Part shown: piece after piece, positions 33,325 to 40,863 of the stretch
Numbering within the stretch: the stretch's first letter is position 1
How the letters are laid out: every line of letters starts with the position of its first letter
Assembly: GCF_003226555.1 (NCBI RefSeq)
Contig: NZ_QKQS01000042.1
Coordinates: 62,001-126,000 of the forward strand
Direction: 5' to 3'
From: Rhodopseudomonas palustris
Lineage (GTDB): Bacteria; Pseudomonadota; Alphaproteobacteria; Rhizobiales; Xanthobacteraceae
DNA: 64,000 bases
Position numbers and translations under genes: made by a program
Notes under the pieces: model-generated
Database searches by the model: none
What the model was told of the DNA's origin: nothing
Seen by the model: the letters and a program-made list of their open reading frames with translations, nothing else

Positions 33325-34659
33325 TCAGGAGCCCTGACCGCCGCACTTCTTGGTCACGGTGTTGTAGTTGCCGCACTTCAGCTTGACCCAGTCGGCTTCG
33401 AGGTCTTTCGAACCCGGCAGATAGTCGGACCAGGCGTCGCCCGGCACCAGCTTGGCCTTCTTCGGATCGTCCGGCGAGACGACGTTGAACTGGCCGTCGG
33501 CCTGGATTTCGCCGATGAACACCGGCTTGGTGATGTGGTGGTTCGGCAGCATTTCCGAGGTGCCGCCGGTCAGGTTGGCCTGCTTGATGCCGGGCAGCGC
33601 TTCGATCACCTTGTCCGGATCGAACGACTTGGCCTTCTCGACCGCCTTCACCCACATGTTGAAGCCGATGTAGTGGGCTTCCATCGGATCGTTGGTGGTG
33701 CGCTTCGGATTCTTGGTGAACGCGTGCCAGTCCTTGATGAACTTCTCGTTCGCCGGGGTCTTGATCGACTCGAAGTAGTTCCAGGCGGCGAGATGGCCGA
33801 CCAGCGGCTTGGTGTCGATGCCGGCGAGCTCTTCTTCACCGACCGAGAACGCCACCACCGGAATGTCGGTGGCCTTGATGCCCTGGTTGCCGAGCTCCTT
33901 GTAGAACGGCACGTTGGCATCGCCGTTGATGGTGGAGACCACCGCGGTCTTCTTGCCGGCCGAGCCGAAGGTCTTGATCTTGGAGACTTCGGTCTGCCAG
34001 TCGGAGAACCCGAACGGGGTGTAGTTGACCATGATGTCTTCGGGGGCGACGCCCTTGGACTTCAGATAGGCTTCGAGGATCTTGTTGGTGGTGCGCGGAT
34101 AGACGTAGTCGGTGCCTTCCAGCACCCAGCGCTTCACCTTCTCTTCCTTCATCAGGTAGTCGACCGCCGGGATCGCCTGCTGGTTCGGGGCGGCGCCGGT
34201 GTAGAACACGTTGCGCTCGCTCTCCTCGCCTTCGTACTGCACCGGGTAGAACAGGATCGAGTTCAGCTCCTTGAATACCGGCAGCACCGACTTGCGCGAC
34301 ACCGAGGTCCAGCAGCCGAACACCACCGAAACCTTGTCCTTGGTGATCAGCTCGCGCGCCTTCTCGGCGAACAGCGGCCAGTTCGAGGCCGGGTCGACCA
34401 CCACCGCCTCGAGCTTCTTGCCGAGCACGCCGCCCTTCTTGTTCTGCTCGTCGATCAGCATCAGCATCACGTCTTTCAGCGTGGTTTCGCTGATCGCCAT
34501 GGTGCCCGACAGCGAATGCAGGATGCCGACCTTGATGGTGTCGTCCGCCGCTCGCGCCGGACCGAAAGCCGACAGACCGAGAACCAAGCCGGCCGCAGCA
34601 GCCAGCCATTTGCGGCGGCTGATCGGCGTCGCTGCAAGACGCTTTGTTTCAATATGCAT
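33325..34659 (-). CDS. urtA: Urea ABC transporter substrate-binding protein UrtA
   Basis: 444 residues behind AGGGAGA. The N-terminus has a twin-arginine motif (SRRKWLAAAAG) and a cleavage-like ARA-AD at about 36-38, so export may be by Tat. The mature start DDTIKVGILHSLSGTMAISE and FGCWTSVSRKSVLPVFKELN are diagnostic of UrtA/FmdD-type periplasmic urea binders. It begins the urt-ure locus, with a possible sigma-54 promoter 140 nt upstream. Confidence 0.96.
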   Translation of the reverse strand: MHIETKRLAATPISRRKWLAAAAGLVLGLSAFGPARAADDTIKVGILHSLSGTMAISETTLKDVMLMLIDEQNKKGGVLGKKLEAVVVDPASNWPLFAEKARELITKDKVSVVFGCWTSVSRKSVLPVFKELNSILFYPVQYEGEESERNVFYTGAAPNQQAIPAVDYLMKEEKVKRWVLEGTDYVYPRTTNKILEAYLKSKGVAPEDIMVNYTPFGFSDWQTEVSKIKTFGSAGKKTAVVSTINGDANVPFYKELGNQGIKATDIPVVAFSVGEEELAGIDTKPLVGHLAAWNYFESIKTPANEKFIKDWHAFTKNPKRTTNDPMEAHYIGFNMWVKAVEKAKSFDPDKVIEALPGIKQANLTGGTSEMLPNHHITKPVFIGEIQADGQFNVVSPDDPKKAKLVPGDAWSDYLPGSKDLEADWVKLKCGNYNTVTKKCGGQGS

Positions 34660-34799
34660 GAGGTGTCATCTCCCTGACGCAGACATGATGCGCGGCCCCA
34701 ACGGCCGTCTGCAGCGAGATGATCGCAAGATCTATGCCACCCCTACCGATGCGGGTAAGCTCATGATCGGACGCGTCATTTTGTCATCGAGCAAAGATT

Positions 34800-34813
34800 G
34801 CAAATAGCGCACC
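34800..34813 (-). promoter_or_regulatory. Candidate sigma-54 promoter for urtA
   Basis: On the minus strand the sequence is GGTGCGCTATTTGC: GG and GC elements exactly ten bases apart, with TTGC matching the -12 box. The -24 box is only partly consensus (GGGTGCG against TGGCACG). Urea transport is commonly under NtrC/sigma-54 control. It lies about 140 nt before the urtA start; no clear NtrC site was seen. Confidence 0.35.
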
Positions 34814-35126
34814 CGCTCACCAACCAGGCAGAACAATTGATCGCCGCCTGTTCAATCAGCTCAATAATTGGGCAATCAACGGCGTGGTGGCCATTTCCTG
34901 CTCTGTCGCGCGCCGCTTGCAATCATCCGGCGCCGGTCTGCAATTCGACCTTGAAAGCAGTGCAGCGATGTTCCATATGACTGTGAGAGACCTAGAGATT
35001 CTTCAGGTCGTTGCGAGCCGCGTGTTCTGATCCCGCATTCTATCCGAACTGCGGTTTCTGGTTCGCCTTTCATCCGATTATAGCCGACGTTCCGGACACG
35101 CGAGCGTCTCAGAGTTGCCAAGCGCT

Positions 35127-35145
35127 CCCGACGGCTGCCGTCGGG
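35127..35145 (+). promoter_or_regulatory. Leader hairpin just before rhlE
   Basis: A perfect 8-bp stem CCCGACGG / CCGTCGGG with a CTG loop, ending 11 bases before the ATG and followed by CGTTTGCTTTC. It occupies the place where a ribosome-binding site should be, and no Shine-Dalgarno sequence is visible. It could be an attenuator or a translation-control element that the helicase itself melts; that is inference. Confidence 0.5.
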
Positions 35146-35156
35146 CGTTTGCTTTC

Positions 35157-36581
35157 ATGATGGAAAGAACCAGCCTTTTGACCTCATTTCAGGAATTCGG
35201 CCTCGCCGATCCGATCTCTCGCGCCCTCCAGGAAGAAAACTACCACACCCCGACGCCGATCCAGGCGCAGACCATCCCGCTCGCGCTCGCCGGCCGTGAC
35301 GTCGTCGGCATCGCCCAGACCGGCACCGGCAAGACCGCGTCGTTCGCGCTGCCGATCCTGCATCGCCTGCTGCAGAACCGGATCAAGCCGGCCTCCAAGA
35401 CCTGCCGTGTGCTGGTGCTGAGCCCGACCCGCGAACTCTCCGGCCAGATCCTCGACAGCTTCAACGCCTATGGCCGCCACATCCATCTCAGCGCCACGCT
35501 GGCGATCGGCGGCGTGCCGATGGGCCGGCAGGTCCGCTCGCTGATGGGCGGCGTCGACGTGCTGGTCGCCACCCCGGGTCGGCTGCTCGATCTGGTTCAG
35601 GGCAACGCGCTGAAGCTCACCCAGGTCGAATTCCTGGTGCTGGACGAAGCCGACCGCATGCTGGACATGGGCTTCATCAACGATATCCGGAAGATCGTCG
35701 CCAAGCTGCCGATCAAGCGGCAGACGCTGTTCTTCTCGGCCACCATGCCGAAGGACATTGCCGAGCTCGCCGAGCACATGCTGCGCGATCCGGCCCGGGT
35801 GGCAGTGACGCCGGTGTCCTCGACCGTCGAGCGCATCAACCAGCGGGTGATCCAGCTCGACCATTCCGCCAAGCCGGCCGTACTCGCCCAGCTTCTGAAG
35901 GACGAGAACATCAACCAGGCGCTGGTGTTCACCCGAACCAAGCACGGAGCCGACAAGGTCGTGAAGGGCCTCGCCCGGGCGGGCATTACCGCCGACGCGA
36001 TCCATGGCAACAAATCGCAGAACTATCGTGAGCGGGTGCTTGCGGCGTTCCGCACCGGCGAGCTGCGAACCCTGGTAGCGACCGATATCGCGGCGCGCGG
36101 TATCGACGTCGACGGCGTGTCGCATGTGGTCAATTTCGACCTACCGAATATCCCTGAGACCTATGTCCACCGCATCGGCCGCACCGCGCGGGCCGGCGCC
36201 GAAGGTACTGCGATCTCGTTGTGCGCCGGCGAAGAAATGGCGTATCTGCGCGACATCGAAAAGCTGATCAAGGTGTCGCTGCCGAAGGAGGACCGCCGTA
36301 CCCCGGGCGCCCACGCCAACCCGGCTCCTGCTCCGCACCGCGGGCCCCGTCAATCGCCCCACGGCCATTCGCCGCGCAACGGCGATGCACCGACGCGGGG
36401 AAAGAATCGTCGGCGCCGCGGTCCTGCAGCCGGGCCTGCCCGCCAAACGGACGCCAGCCGATATGAGGCAGCACCTCGACCGCAGCACGGCGGGAATGGC
36501 GAGGGCCTGCAGGGAGTGGCATTTTTGCAGCGCAAGAATCGCCCCGCCCAGCCGACCACTCAGCAACGACCGCATCGCTAA
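35157..36581 (+). CDS. rhlE: DEAD-box RNA helicase, RhlE type
   Basis: 474 residues from ATG 35157 (a second ATG follows directly; a TTG 14 codons upstream would translate the hairpin). Motifs in order: Q motif PTPIQAQTIP, I AQTGTGKT, Ia PTRELSGQ, II DEAD, III SAT, IV ALVFTRTK, V ATDIAARGIDV, VI HRIGRTARAG. The tail from about residue 385 is basic, Pro/Arg/Gln-rich and low in complexity, an RNA-binding extension. It unwinds structured RNA in ribosome assembly or mRNA decay. It is followed 24 nt later by an accessory IF-1. Confidence 0.93.
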   Translation: MMERTSLLTSFQEFGLADPISRALQEENYHTPTPIQAQTIPLALAGRDVVGIAQTGTGKTASFALPILHRLLQNRIKPASKTCRVLVLSPTRELSGQILDSFNAYGRHIHLSATLAIGGVPMGRQVRSLMGGVDVLVATPGRLLDLVQGNALKLTQVEFLVLDEADRMLDMGFINDIRKIVAKLPIKRQTLFFSATMPKDIAELAEHMLRDPARVAVTPVSSTVERINQRVIQLDHSAKPAVLAQLLKDENINQALVFTRTKHGADKVVKGLARAGITADAIHGNKSQNYRERVLAAFRTGELRTLVATDIAARGIDVDGVSHVVNFDLPNIPETYVHRIGRTARAGAEGTAISLCAGEEMAYLRDIEKLIKVSLPKEDRRTPGAHANPAPAPHRGPRQSPHGHSPRNGDAPTRGKNRRRRGPAAGPARQTDASRYEAAPRPQHGGNGEGLQGVAFLQRKNRPAQPTTQQRPHR

Positions 36582-36605
36582 CGAAAAGCCGATCTGGAGA
36601 TCCCG

Positions 36606-36884
36606 ATGGCCAAAGAAGAGCTGATCCAGTTCGAAGGACTGGTGACCGAAATTCTCCCCGATGCGCGCTATCGCGTGCAGCTCGACACCGGACACGAAAT
36701 CGTCGCCTACACCGCCGGCAAGATGAAGAAGAATCGCATCAAGACGCTGGCAGGCGACCGGGTTACGGTCGAGATGTCGCCTTACGATCTCGAAAAAGGC
36801 CGGCTGATCTTCCGCCACAAGGACGAGCGGCCCGGCGGTCCGCCGCGCAGCGGCCCGCCGCGCGGCCAGTTCCGCCGACGCTGA
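36606..36884 (+). CDS. infA: Accessory translation initiation factor IF-1 with C-terminal extension
   Basis: 92 residues against the usual 72. The S1-like OB fold is intact ([20 protein letters not shown], then [20 protein letters not shown], and [13 protein letters not shown]). The extra 20 residues are Pro/Gly/Arg-rich and end FRRR. IF-1 binds the 30S A site and can melt RNA. Its place right behind rhlE and before a cold-shock gene suggests a second IF-1 for RNA-structure stress; whether it is the only infA of the genome cannot be told here. Confidence 0.9.
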   Translation: MAKEELIQFEGLVTEILPDARYRVQLDTGHEIVAYTAGKMKKNRIKTLAGDRVTVEMSPYDLEKGRLIFRHKDERPGGPPRSGPPRGQFRRR

Positions 36885-36902
36885 GCGAACACACCCAACA
36901 AA

Positions 36903-36930
36903 GGCGCTTTGCCGATCGCGGCAGAGCGCC
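36903..36930 (+). terminator. Hairpin after infA
   Basis: GGCGCT-T-TGCCG pairs with CGGCA-G-AGCGCC around a four-base loop, 18 bases after the infA stop. No T-run follows, so termination is uncertain. Confidence 0.4.
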
Positions 36931-36984
36931 GAAGCCCGAATCGGCCTGGAACCTGCGAGCCTTAAAAAATCGCGCATGCCAGGA

Positions 36985-37013
36985 TTGTTTTGAGGGCAGG
37001 CTTCGCATAATAT
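36985..37013 (+). promoter_or_regulatory. Candidate sigma-70 promoter of the cold-shock gene
   Basis: TTGTTT, a 17-base spacer, then TAATAT. This would give a leader of about 145 nt before the start codon, in line with the long structured leaders of csp genes. Confidence 0.4.
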
Positions 37014-37164
37014 CTGTTAATCGATTTTCGGCCGGACGACATTAGCTATCCACCGGTACAGCCGGTTCAGAACGCTGACGACCCTTCCAAAAATTCGATC
37101 TCACCAGCCCACCTGAGACCAAGTGGGCATCGACCGTGTCTATATTGAGAAGGGACTACCACCC

Positions 37165-37377
37165 GTGAGCATGGGAACCGTGAAGTGGTTCAACGCCACC
37201 AAGGGCTACGGCTTCATCCAGCCGGATGATGGCGGCAACGACGTGTTCGTGCACATCAGCGCAGTCGAGCGTGCCGGTCTCGGCACCCTGCGCGAGGGCC
37301 AGAAGATCAGCTACGAGATCGTCGCCGATCGTCGCTCTGGCAAGTCGTCGGCCGACAATCTGCGCGCTGCAAGCTGA
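37165..37377 (+). CDS. cspA: Cold-shock domain protein
   Basis: 70 residues from GTG 37165, giving the common start [18 protein letters not shown] lies ten bases upstream. ATG 37171 is the alternative. RNP1 KGYGFIQPD and RNP2 VFVHISAVE are intact. The protein is an RNA chaperone that binds single-stranded nucleic acid. It has its own likely promoter and a strong terminator, so it forms a unit with rhlE-infA in function rather than as one transcript. Confidence 0.93.
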   Translation: MSMGTVKWFNATKGYGFIQPDDGGNDVFVHISAVERAGLGTLREGQKISYEIVADRRSGKSSADNLRAAS

Positions 37378-37400
37378 GCAGATTTCGGTTCTGAATCGAA

Positions 37401-37433
37401 CGAGGCCGCGCCACAAGCGCGGCCTCGTTTTTT
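37401..37433 (+). terminator. Rho-independent terminator of the cold-shock gene
   Basis: A perfect 10-bp stem CGAGGCCGCG / CGCGGCCTCG with a 7-nt loop followed by six T residues, starting 24 bases past the stop. Confidence 0.9.
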
Positions 37434-37480
37434 GTTGCCGTTGCTTTTGTGCCCCCTGCCCGCCTGCAGAAGCACCGGCT

Positions 37481-38098
37481 TCAGGGACAAGCCGCAGCTT
37501 GCGGATAGTTGACGCATTTGGTTTGCCGTGGCCGCGTGTAGGACGTATCGTTCAGGTCAATTCCCGCTTTCGGTAGCAGATACGCGATCGTCGGCTGATA
37601 CCGATAGGTGAACTCGCTGAAGATCAGGAACGTATCGGGGACCTTGAGCCCGGCCGGGATATTGATCGTGTCACCAGCGCCATGGGGCGACGCCGCAAGA
37701 GTTGCCGAAGCGGTGCTACCGCTTTGCGTCACCGTCCCCGACTTGCTCCACAGCACCTTCGCGACTTGATTCTTGTCGACGTAGATCTCGGTGATCGTCG
37801 CCTTCGCACCGTCGGGCGAATACGGTGTCAGCACGCCATAGCTGGCCGCGAACACATTCTTCATGTCGTTATCGGTGACGCTGCTGGCCTGCGAGACCAG
37901 ATCCGATAACGTCCGCGCCACCAGCGTCACCTTGCGGTCCGCCGCAATTCCCGCAGTGATTTCCACGGTCGCAAACAACATCAACAGCATCAACGGCACG
38001 ATCATCGCGAACTCGATCGCCGCCACGCCACGCCGATCCTCACGCAGTCGCCAGAGCAGGAAACGGACGCGGCGCAGGTACTTCTTCGGAGCGCGCAT
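37481..38098 (-). CDS. TadE/TadG-like pilus assembly pseudopilin
   Basis: 205 residues from ATG 38098. A basic N-terminus is followed by DRRGVAAIEFAMIVPLMLLM, the TadE-like processing and membrane segment (G/AAIEF; residues ~24-46). The periplasmic remainder has two cysteines near the C-terminus. TadE/TadF-type minor pseudopilins are cut by the CpaA peptidase and needed for Flp pilus assembly. It lies 12 nt after the next TadE-like gene, in the same operon, divergent from the main tad cluster. Confidence 0.85.
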   Translation of the reverse strand: MRAPKKYLRRVRFLLWRLREDRRGVAAIEFAMIVPLMLLMLFATVEITAGIAADRKVTLVARTLSDLVSQASSVTDNDMKNVFAASYGVLTPYSPDGAKATITEIYVDKNQVAKVLWSKSGTVTQSGSTASATLAASPHGAGDTINIPAGLKVPDTFLIFSEFTYRYQPTIAYLLPKAGIDLNDTSYTRPRQTKCVNYPQAAACP

Positions 38099-38110
38099 CG
38101 TCAATCTCGT

Positions 38111-38644
38111 TCAGGGCTCGTTACGGAAGGCGGTAGTCGCCATCAACAAGCGGTTGCCATTCGCGAGGTTCGACGGATCGAAGCCCAGCCCGGTGACGAA
38201 CAGCGGCCACTGGTAGAACACACGGACCACAATGATGTCCCCCGGCCCACCGATATCGTACTTCATGTTGTCGATGAAGTTCTTATCTTTGTCGATCGGG
38301 GTGACGAGTTCGACCTTGCTGAAATCGCTGCCGTAGTTCTCGACGTCCACATAAATGCCGTCGCAGCTGAAAAGCCCCTTCACCCGATTGCAGACATCGT
38401 TCTTGAAATCCGTCTCCTGCATCGAACCGTCCTGAGCCTGTCTGGTCAGGATCAACCGTGACGAATCCTGCACGGCGGTCTCGAGCACCTGACCCGCAAA
38501 AAAGATCAGCCCCACTTCAATGATCGCAAACAATAAGGCGAAAAAGATCGGAGCCACCATCGCGAACTCCACCGCTGCGGAACCTTGTCCGCTGCGGCGA
38601 AATCTGCGGGCCAATGCCAGCGCTGGTGAGACGATGAAAGGCAT
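38111..38644 (-). CDS. TadE-like pilus assembly pseudopilin
   Basis: 177 residues from ATG 38644 (MPFIVSPALALARRF); codons upstream to 38701 are not needed. GQGSAAVEFAMVAPIFFALL is the TadE-like cleavage site and transmembrane helix. Two cysteines (DVCNRVKGLFSC) may form a disulfide. It is probably a minor pseudopilin acting with its downstream neighbour in Tad pilus biogenesis. A CtrA-like motif lies about 100 nt upstream. Confidence 0.85.
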   Translation of the reverse strand: MPFIVSPALALARRFRRSGQGSAAVEFAMVAPIFFALLFAIIEVGLIFFAGQVLETAVQDSSRLILTRQAQDGSMQETDFKNDVCNRVKGLFSCDGIYVDVENYGSDFSKVELVTPIDKDKNFIDNMKYDIGGPGDIIVVRVFYQWPLFVTGLGFDPSNLANGNRLLMATTAFRNEP

Positions 38645-38746
38645 CGATCGGCAGTCCTCTTCGTCGAGTGGTCTTGTCACCAGCAAGACTAATCGGAACA
38701 CATTGTGGAAGTGTTTCGCCGGATCCGAGCAAAATGGCGCGCGCCG

Positions 38747-38765
38747 TTAAGCCCTCGTCAACCAT
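38747..38765. promoter_or_regulatory. Candidate CtrA site upstream of the TadE-like pair
   Basis: TTAA, seven bases, then TCAACCAT; one mismatch from the alphaproteobacterial CtrA pattern TTAA-N7-TTAACCAT. It sits between the TadE-like pair and the secretin-N-domain gene. CtrA control of pilus genes is known in Caulobacter; here it is inferred. Confidence 0.35.
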
Positions 38766-38805
38766 GGCGCTCCGATCATCGGTCGCCGACGACTAACGGC
38801 GCCGA

Positions 38806-39300
38806 TCAGTTCGCCCTGGTCGCCACCGACGCGCTACTCGCCTGCTCGTTGAGCTTTCCGGCCTGTTCCATCGTGGATTTGAAGTAGGCCTCCGAGTCGC
38901 CCAGTGTCATCCGGCGCTCGCAGATCGGCGCACAGCTATAGGACTCTCGGTTGGTGCCACGATACACGGTCACCACCTTATCCGCCGGACCCTCGACCTG
39001 AATCACGCGATCGGCGACGACCATGCCCTTACGGTCCATGGCAATGACATTGGTGGCACCATAGCCCTTGCCGGTGATGACCACCATGCCGCCGGGCTGC
39101 AAGCTGACATCTGCGATCAACGGATTGCCGACGACGATCGTCGCAACGTCTTGCGGCAGCTTGATCAGCTTGGCTTGATCGACGCTGACGGAAATCGAAT
39201 CCTCGGTGCCCGCGATCGCCGGTGCAGAGCAAAGACCGACCAGGAGCGACGGAACGAACAATACGGCGCTGAAGCGGCGCGCGAAGCGGAACGACGACAT
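38806..39300 (-). CDS. Stand-alone secretin N-domain (pilus formation) protein
   Basis: 164 residues with a signal peptide (cut near IAG-TED at about 30). The body (KLIKLPQDVATIVVGNPLIA, then GKGYGATNVIAMDRKG) matches the short domain that opens the CpaC/RcpA secretins, but no secretin domain follows. It therefore resembles a CpaC cut down to its N-domain, and the full CpaC is encoded at 41666-43108. A C-terminal Cys pair (SCAPICERR) is present. It may be a periplasmic partner or pilotin-like factor for the secretin. Confidence 0.8.
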   Translation of the reverse strand: MSSFRFARRFSAVLFVPSLLVGLCSAPAIAGTEDSISVSVDQAKLIKLPQDVATIVVGNPLIADVSLQPGGMVVITGKGYGATNVIAMDRKGMVVADRVIQVEGPADKVVTVYRGTNRESYSCAPICERRMTLGDSEAYFKSTMEQAGKLNEQASSASVATRAN

Positions 39301-39697
39301 ACTTTACTCCGGGACGTTTACGAGCCGGCCTAAGCAATACGCAGCGGTGCCGGCGCCCGACGGTGTCAAAGTGACGTCAATTGATGAACGAACCGCAAAC
39401 CGAAAGGTTCGCATTCAATCTACTTTGTCCGATTTTGAAGCAAATGAGCGTCCGGTCGAACGCTCCACGGTATAGGCACACCAAAGGCAGCACACCCGCT
39501 GCGCAATTACTTCAAATTAACAGCACATTTACCCTCGGCAAGAAGGTCCACGGAAACGGTCGATGCCCTCGTTTTTACGCAATCGAATTAACTGCGCTGC
39601 AATTTCCCGCACCTAGGTTCAACGCCATGGTCACGGTGCTGAGAACGCCGGCAAGACCAAACAGAGTTCGACAGCCACGTGTACATGGAGCTACCCG
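39301..39697. other. 397-nt divergent spacer upstream of the flp pilin
   Basis: This AT-richer region between the secretin-N-domain gene and the flp pilin has no credible gene. It must carry promoters for both sides. A weak CtrA-like motif (TTAA-N7-TTTA at 39517-39531) is the only regulatory pattern seen. Confidence 0.5.
39517..39531. promoter_or_regulatory. Weak CtrA-like motif upstream of flp pilin
   Basis: TTAA, seven bases, TTTA; one mismatch from TTAA-N7-TTAA. It lies about 170 nt before the pilin start. It is reported because flp/pilA is a classic CtrA target in Caulobacter; alone it is weak. Confidence 0.25.
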
Positions 39698-39877
39698 ATG
39701 AAGAACATCGTTGCGCGTTTCATCAAGGACGAATCCGGCGCCACCGCCATTGAGTACGGCCTGATTGCTGCCGGCATTTCGCTGGCTATCATCACGATCG
39801 TGAATACCCTGGGCGGCACTCTGTCGGCCAAATTCACCTCAATCAACAGCCAGCTGAGCGGTACCACCACCCCATAA
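39698..39877 (+). CDS. Flp/PilA-type type IVb pilin
   Basis: 59 residues behind GGAG. It has a short leader, then DESGATAIEYGLIAAGISLAIITI, the Flp motif with cleavage after the Gly (residue 14) and the Glu-Tyr pair at 19-20. The mature pilin is ~45 residues with a hydrophobic helix and a Ser/Thr-rich tail. It is the major subunit of the Tad adhesion pilus. It has its own terminator, as expected for a gene expressed far above the assembly genes. Confidence 0.95.
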   Translation: MKNIVARFIKDESGATAIEYGLIAAGISLAIITIVNTLGGTLSAKFTSINSQLSGTTTP

Positions 39878-39894
39878 CTTCGACTGTAACCGAT

Positions 39895-39934
39895 CAATCA
39901 AGGCCTCGGTCCGTCCGAGGCCTTCTTTGATTGA
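39895..39934 (+). terminator. Terminator after flp pilin
   Basis: A 10-bp stem AAGGCCTCGG / CCGAGGCCTT with a 5-nt loop, followed by CTTTGATTG; flanking CAATCAA/TTGATTG can extend the pairing. Confidence 0.75.
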
Positions 39935-39941
39935 ATGCCAC

Positions 39942-40118
39942 ATGCTCGCCGACCAAGAGGACTCGATAAGCCTCGTGCCCGATGTAGATCGAATGAGCCC
40001 ATGGCAGCCCACCACAACACAACTTGCAACGCGCGAGGCCACGGTTCGCCAGATCGTGTGCGTAGCGCTGATCCTCGCGATCGCTGCCGTGATGGCTCGC
40101 GTTTTGTTGACGTTGTGA
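39942..40118 (+). CDS. Hypothetical single-pass membrane miniprotein
   Basis: 58 residues from ATG 39942, between flp and cpaA. The N-terminal half is polar and the last 24 residues are hydrophobic (VRQIVCVALILAIAAVMARVL), a single membrane helix. There is no good ribosome site and the frame starts only eight bases past the flp terminator, so it may not be a gene. I recognise no family. Confidence 0.3.
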   Translation: MLADQEDSISLVPDVDRMSPWQPTTTQLATREATVRQIVCVALILAIAAVMARVLLTL

Positions 40119-40214
40119 GCCATCCCGCATTTTCTGATCGTTCTCGCGCTAATGATCCGTTCACGGGATGTACTCGCGGCGTCCCCGACCGCCTGAGCGA
40201 ACAAGGCTCAACCG

Positions 40215-40739
40215 ATGATCGTTGATCTCCTGCGGATATCACTCTTCCCCGCTTTGATGGCATTCGCCGCGGCGAGCGATCTGATTACGATGACGATTTC
40301 GAACCGCGTGTCATTACTGCTCGTCGTCGGCTTTGCGCTGCTGGTACCGTTCAGCGGATTCGGCGCCTACGACGTTCTATCCCATGTCGGCGCCGGCGCC
40401 GCGGTCCTAACCGTAGCCTTCGCGTGTTTCGCCATGGGATGGATCGGCGGCGGAGACGCGAAAGTCGCGGCAGCCGCCGCGTTGTGGCTCGGTTTCGAAC
40501 ATTTGCTCGACTACCTACTTTACACCTCTCTGTTCGGCGGCGCGCTGACGTTGTTGATCCTGAGCTTCCGACAATGGCCGGTCCCCTATCCGCTGGTCGG
40601 ACAAAGCTGGCTGTTACGGCTCCACGATCGTGAGACCGGTATCCCGTATGGAATTGCACTCGCGACCGGTGCGCTGATGATCTATCCGCAGACCCAATGG
40701 ATCCGAGGGGTCGATCTGGCCCGACTCGCTTGGGGCTGA
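40215..40739 (+). CDS. cpaA: Prepilin peptidase CpaA/TadV
   Basis: 174 residues, polytopic inner-membrane aspartic protease of family A24. The two catalytic aspartates are Asp22 (AAASDLITMTISN) and Asp81 in the GxGD-type motif WIGGGDAK. It lacks the N-terminal methylase domain, as is usual for the Tad class. It cleaves Flp pilin and the TadE-like pseudopilins. Confidence 0.93.
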   Translation: MIVDLLRISLFPALMAFAAASDLITMTISNRVSLLLVVGFALLVPFSGFGAYDVLSHVGAGAAVLTVAFACFAMGWIGGGDAKVAAAAALWLGFEHLLDYLLYTSLFGGALTLLILSFRQWPVPYPLVGQSWLLRLHDRETGIPYGIALATGALMIYPQTQWIRGVDLARLAWG

Positions 40740-40781
40740 GCGGACAGGAACCCCTCGTTAACGCGATTTAGATACGCCTCA

Positions 40782-40789
40782 TTAACCAT
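40782..40789. promoter_or_regulatory. CtrA-like half site upstream of cpaB
   Basis: TTAACCAT, a full CtrA half site, 75 nt before the cpaB start; another TTAA lies 20 bases upstream. Spacing is not the standard seven bases, so support is weak. Confidence 0.3.
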
Positions 40790-40863
40790 GCTTTGACGAA
40801 TAGCTGGTCAACTCGCCTCACTGCGGCGGGTGCGCCGCCCGTGTCATGTGGAAAGTGAAGCGT

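Larger units (their letters stand above)
34660..35156. other. 497-nt divergent spacer between urtA and rhlE
   Basis: It is AT-richer than its surroundings and holds no convincing gene. It contains a candidate sigma-54 promoter for urtA (34800-34813) and a strong hairpin just before rhlE (35127-35145). No other feature is recognisable. Confidence 0.6.

Noticed and set aside
35115-35156. TTG start for rhlE 14 codons upstream
   Set aside because: It would translate through the perfect hairpin, has no ribosome site, and the family N-terminus begins at or after ATG 35157.
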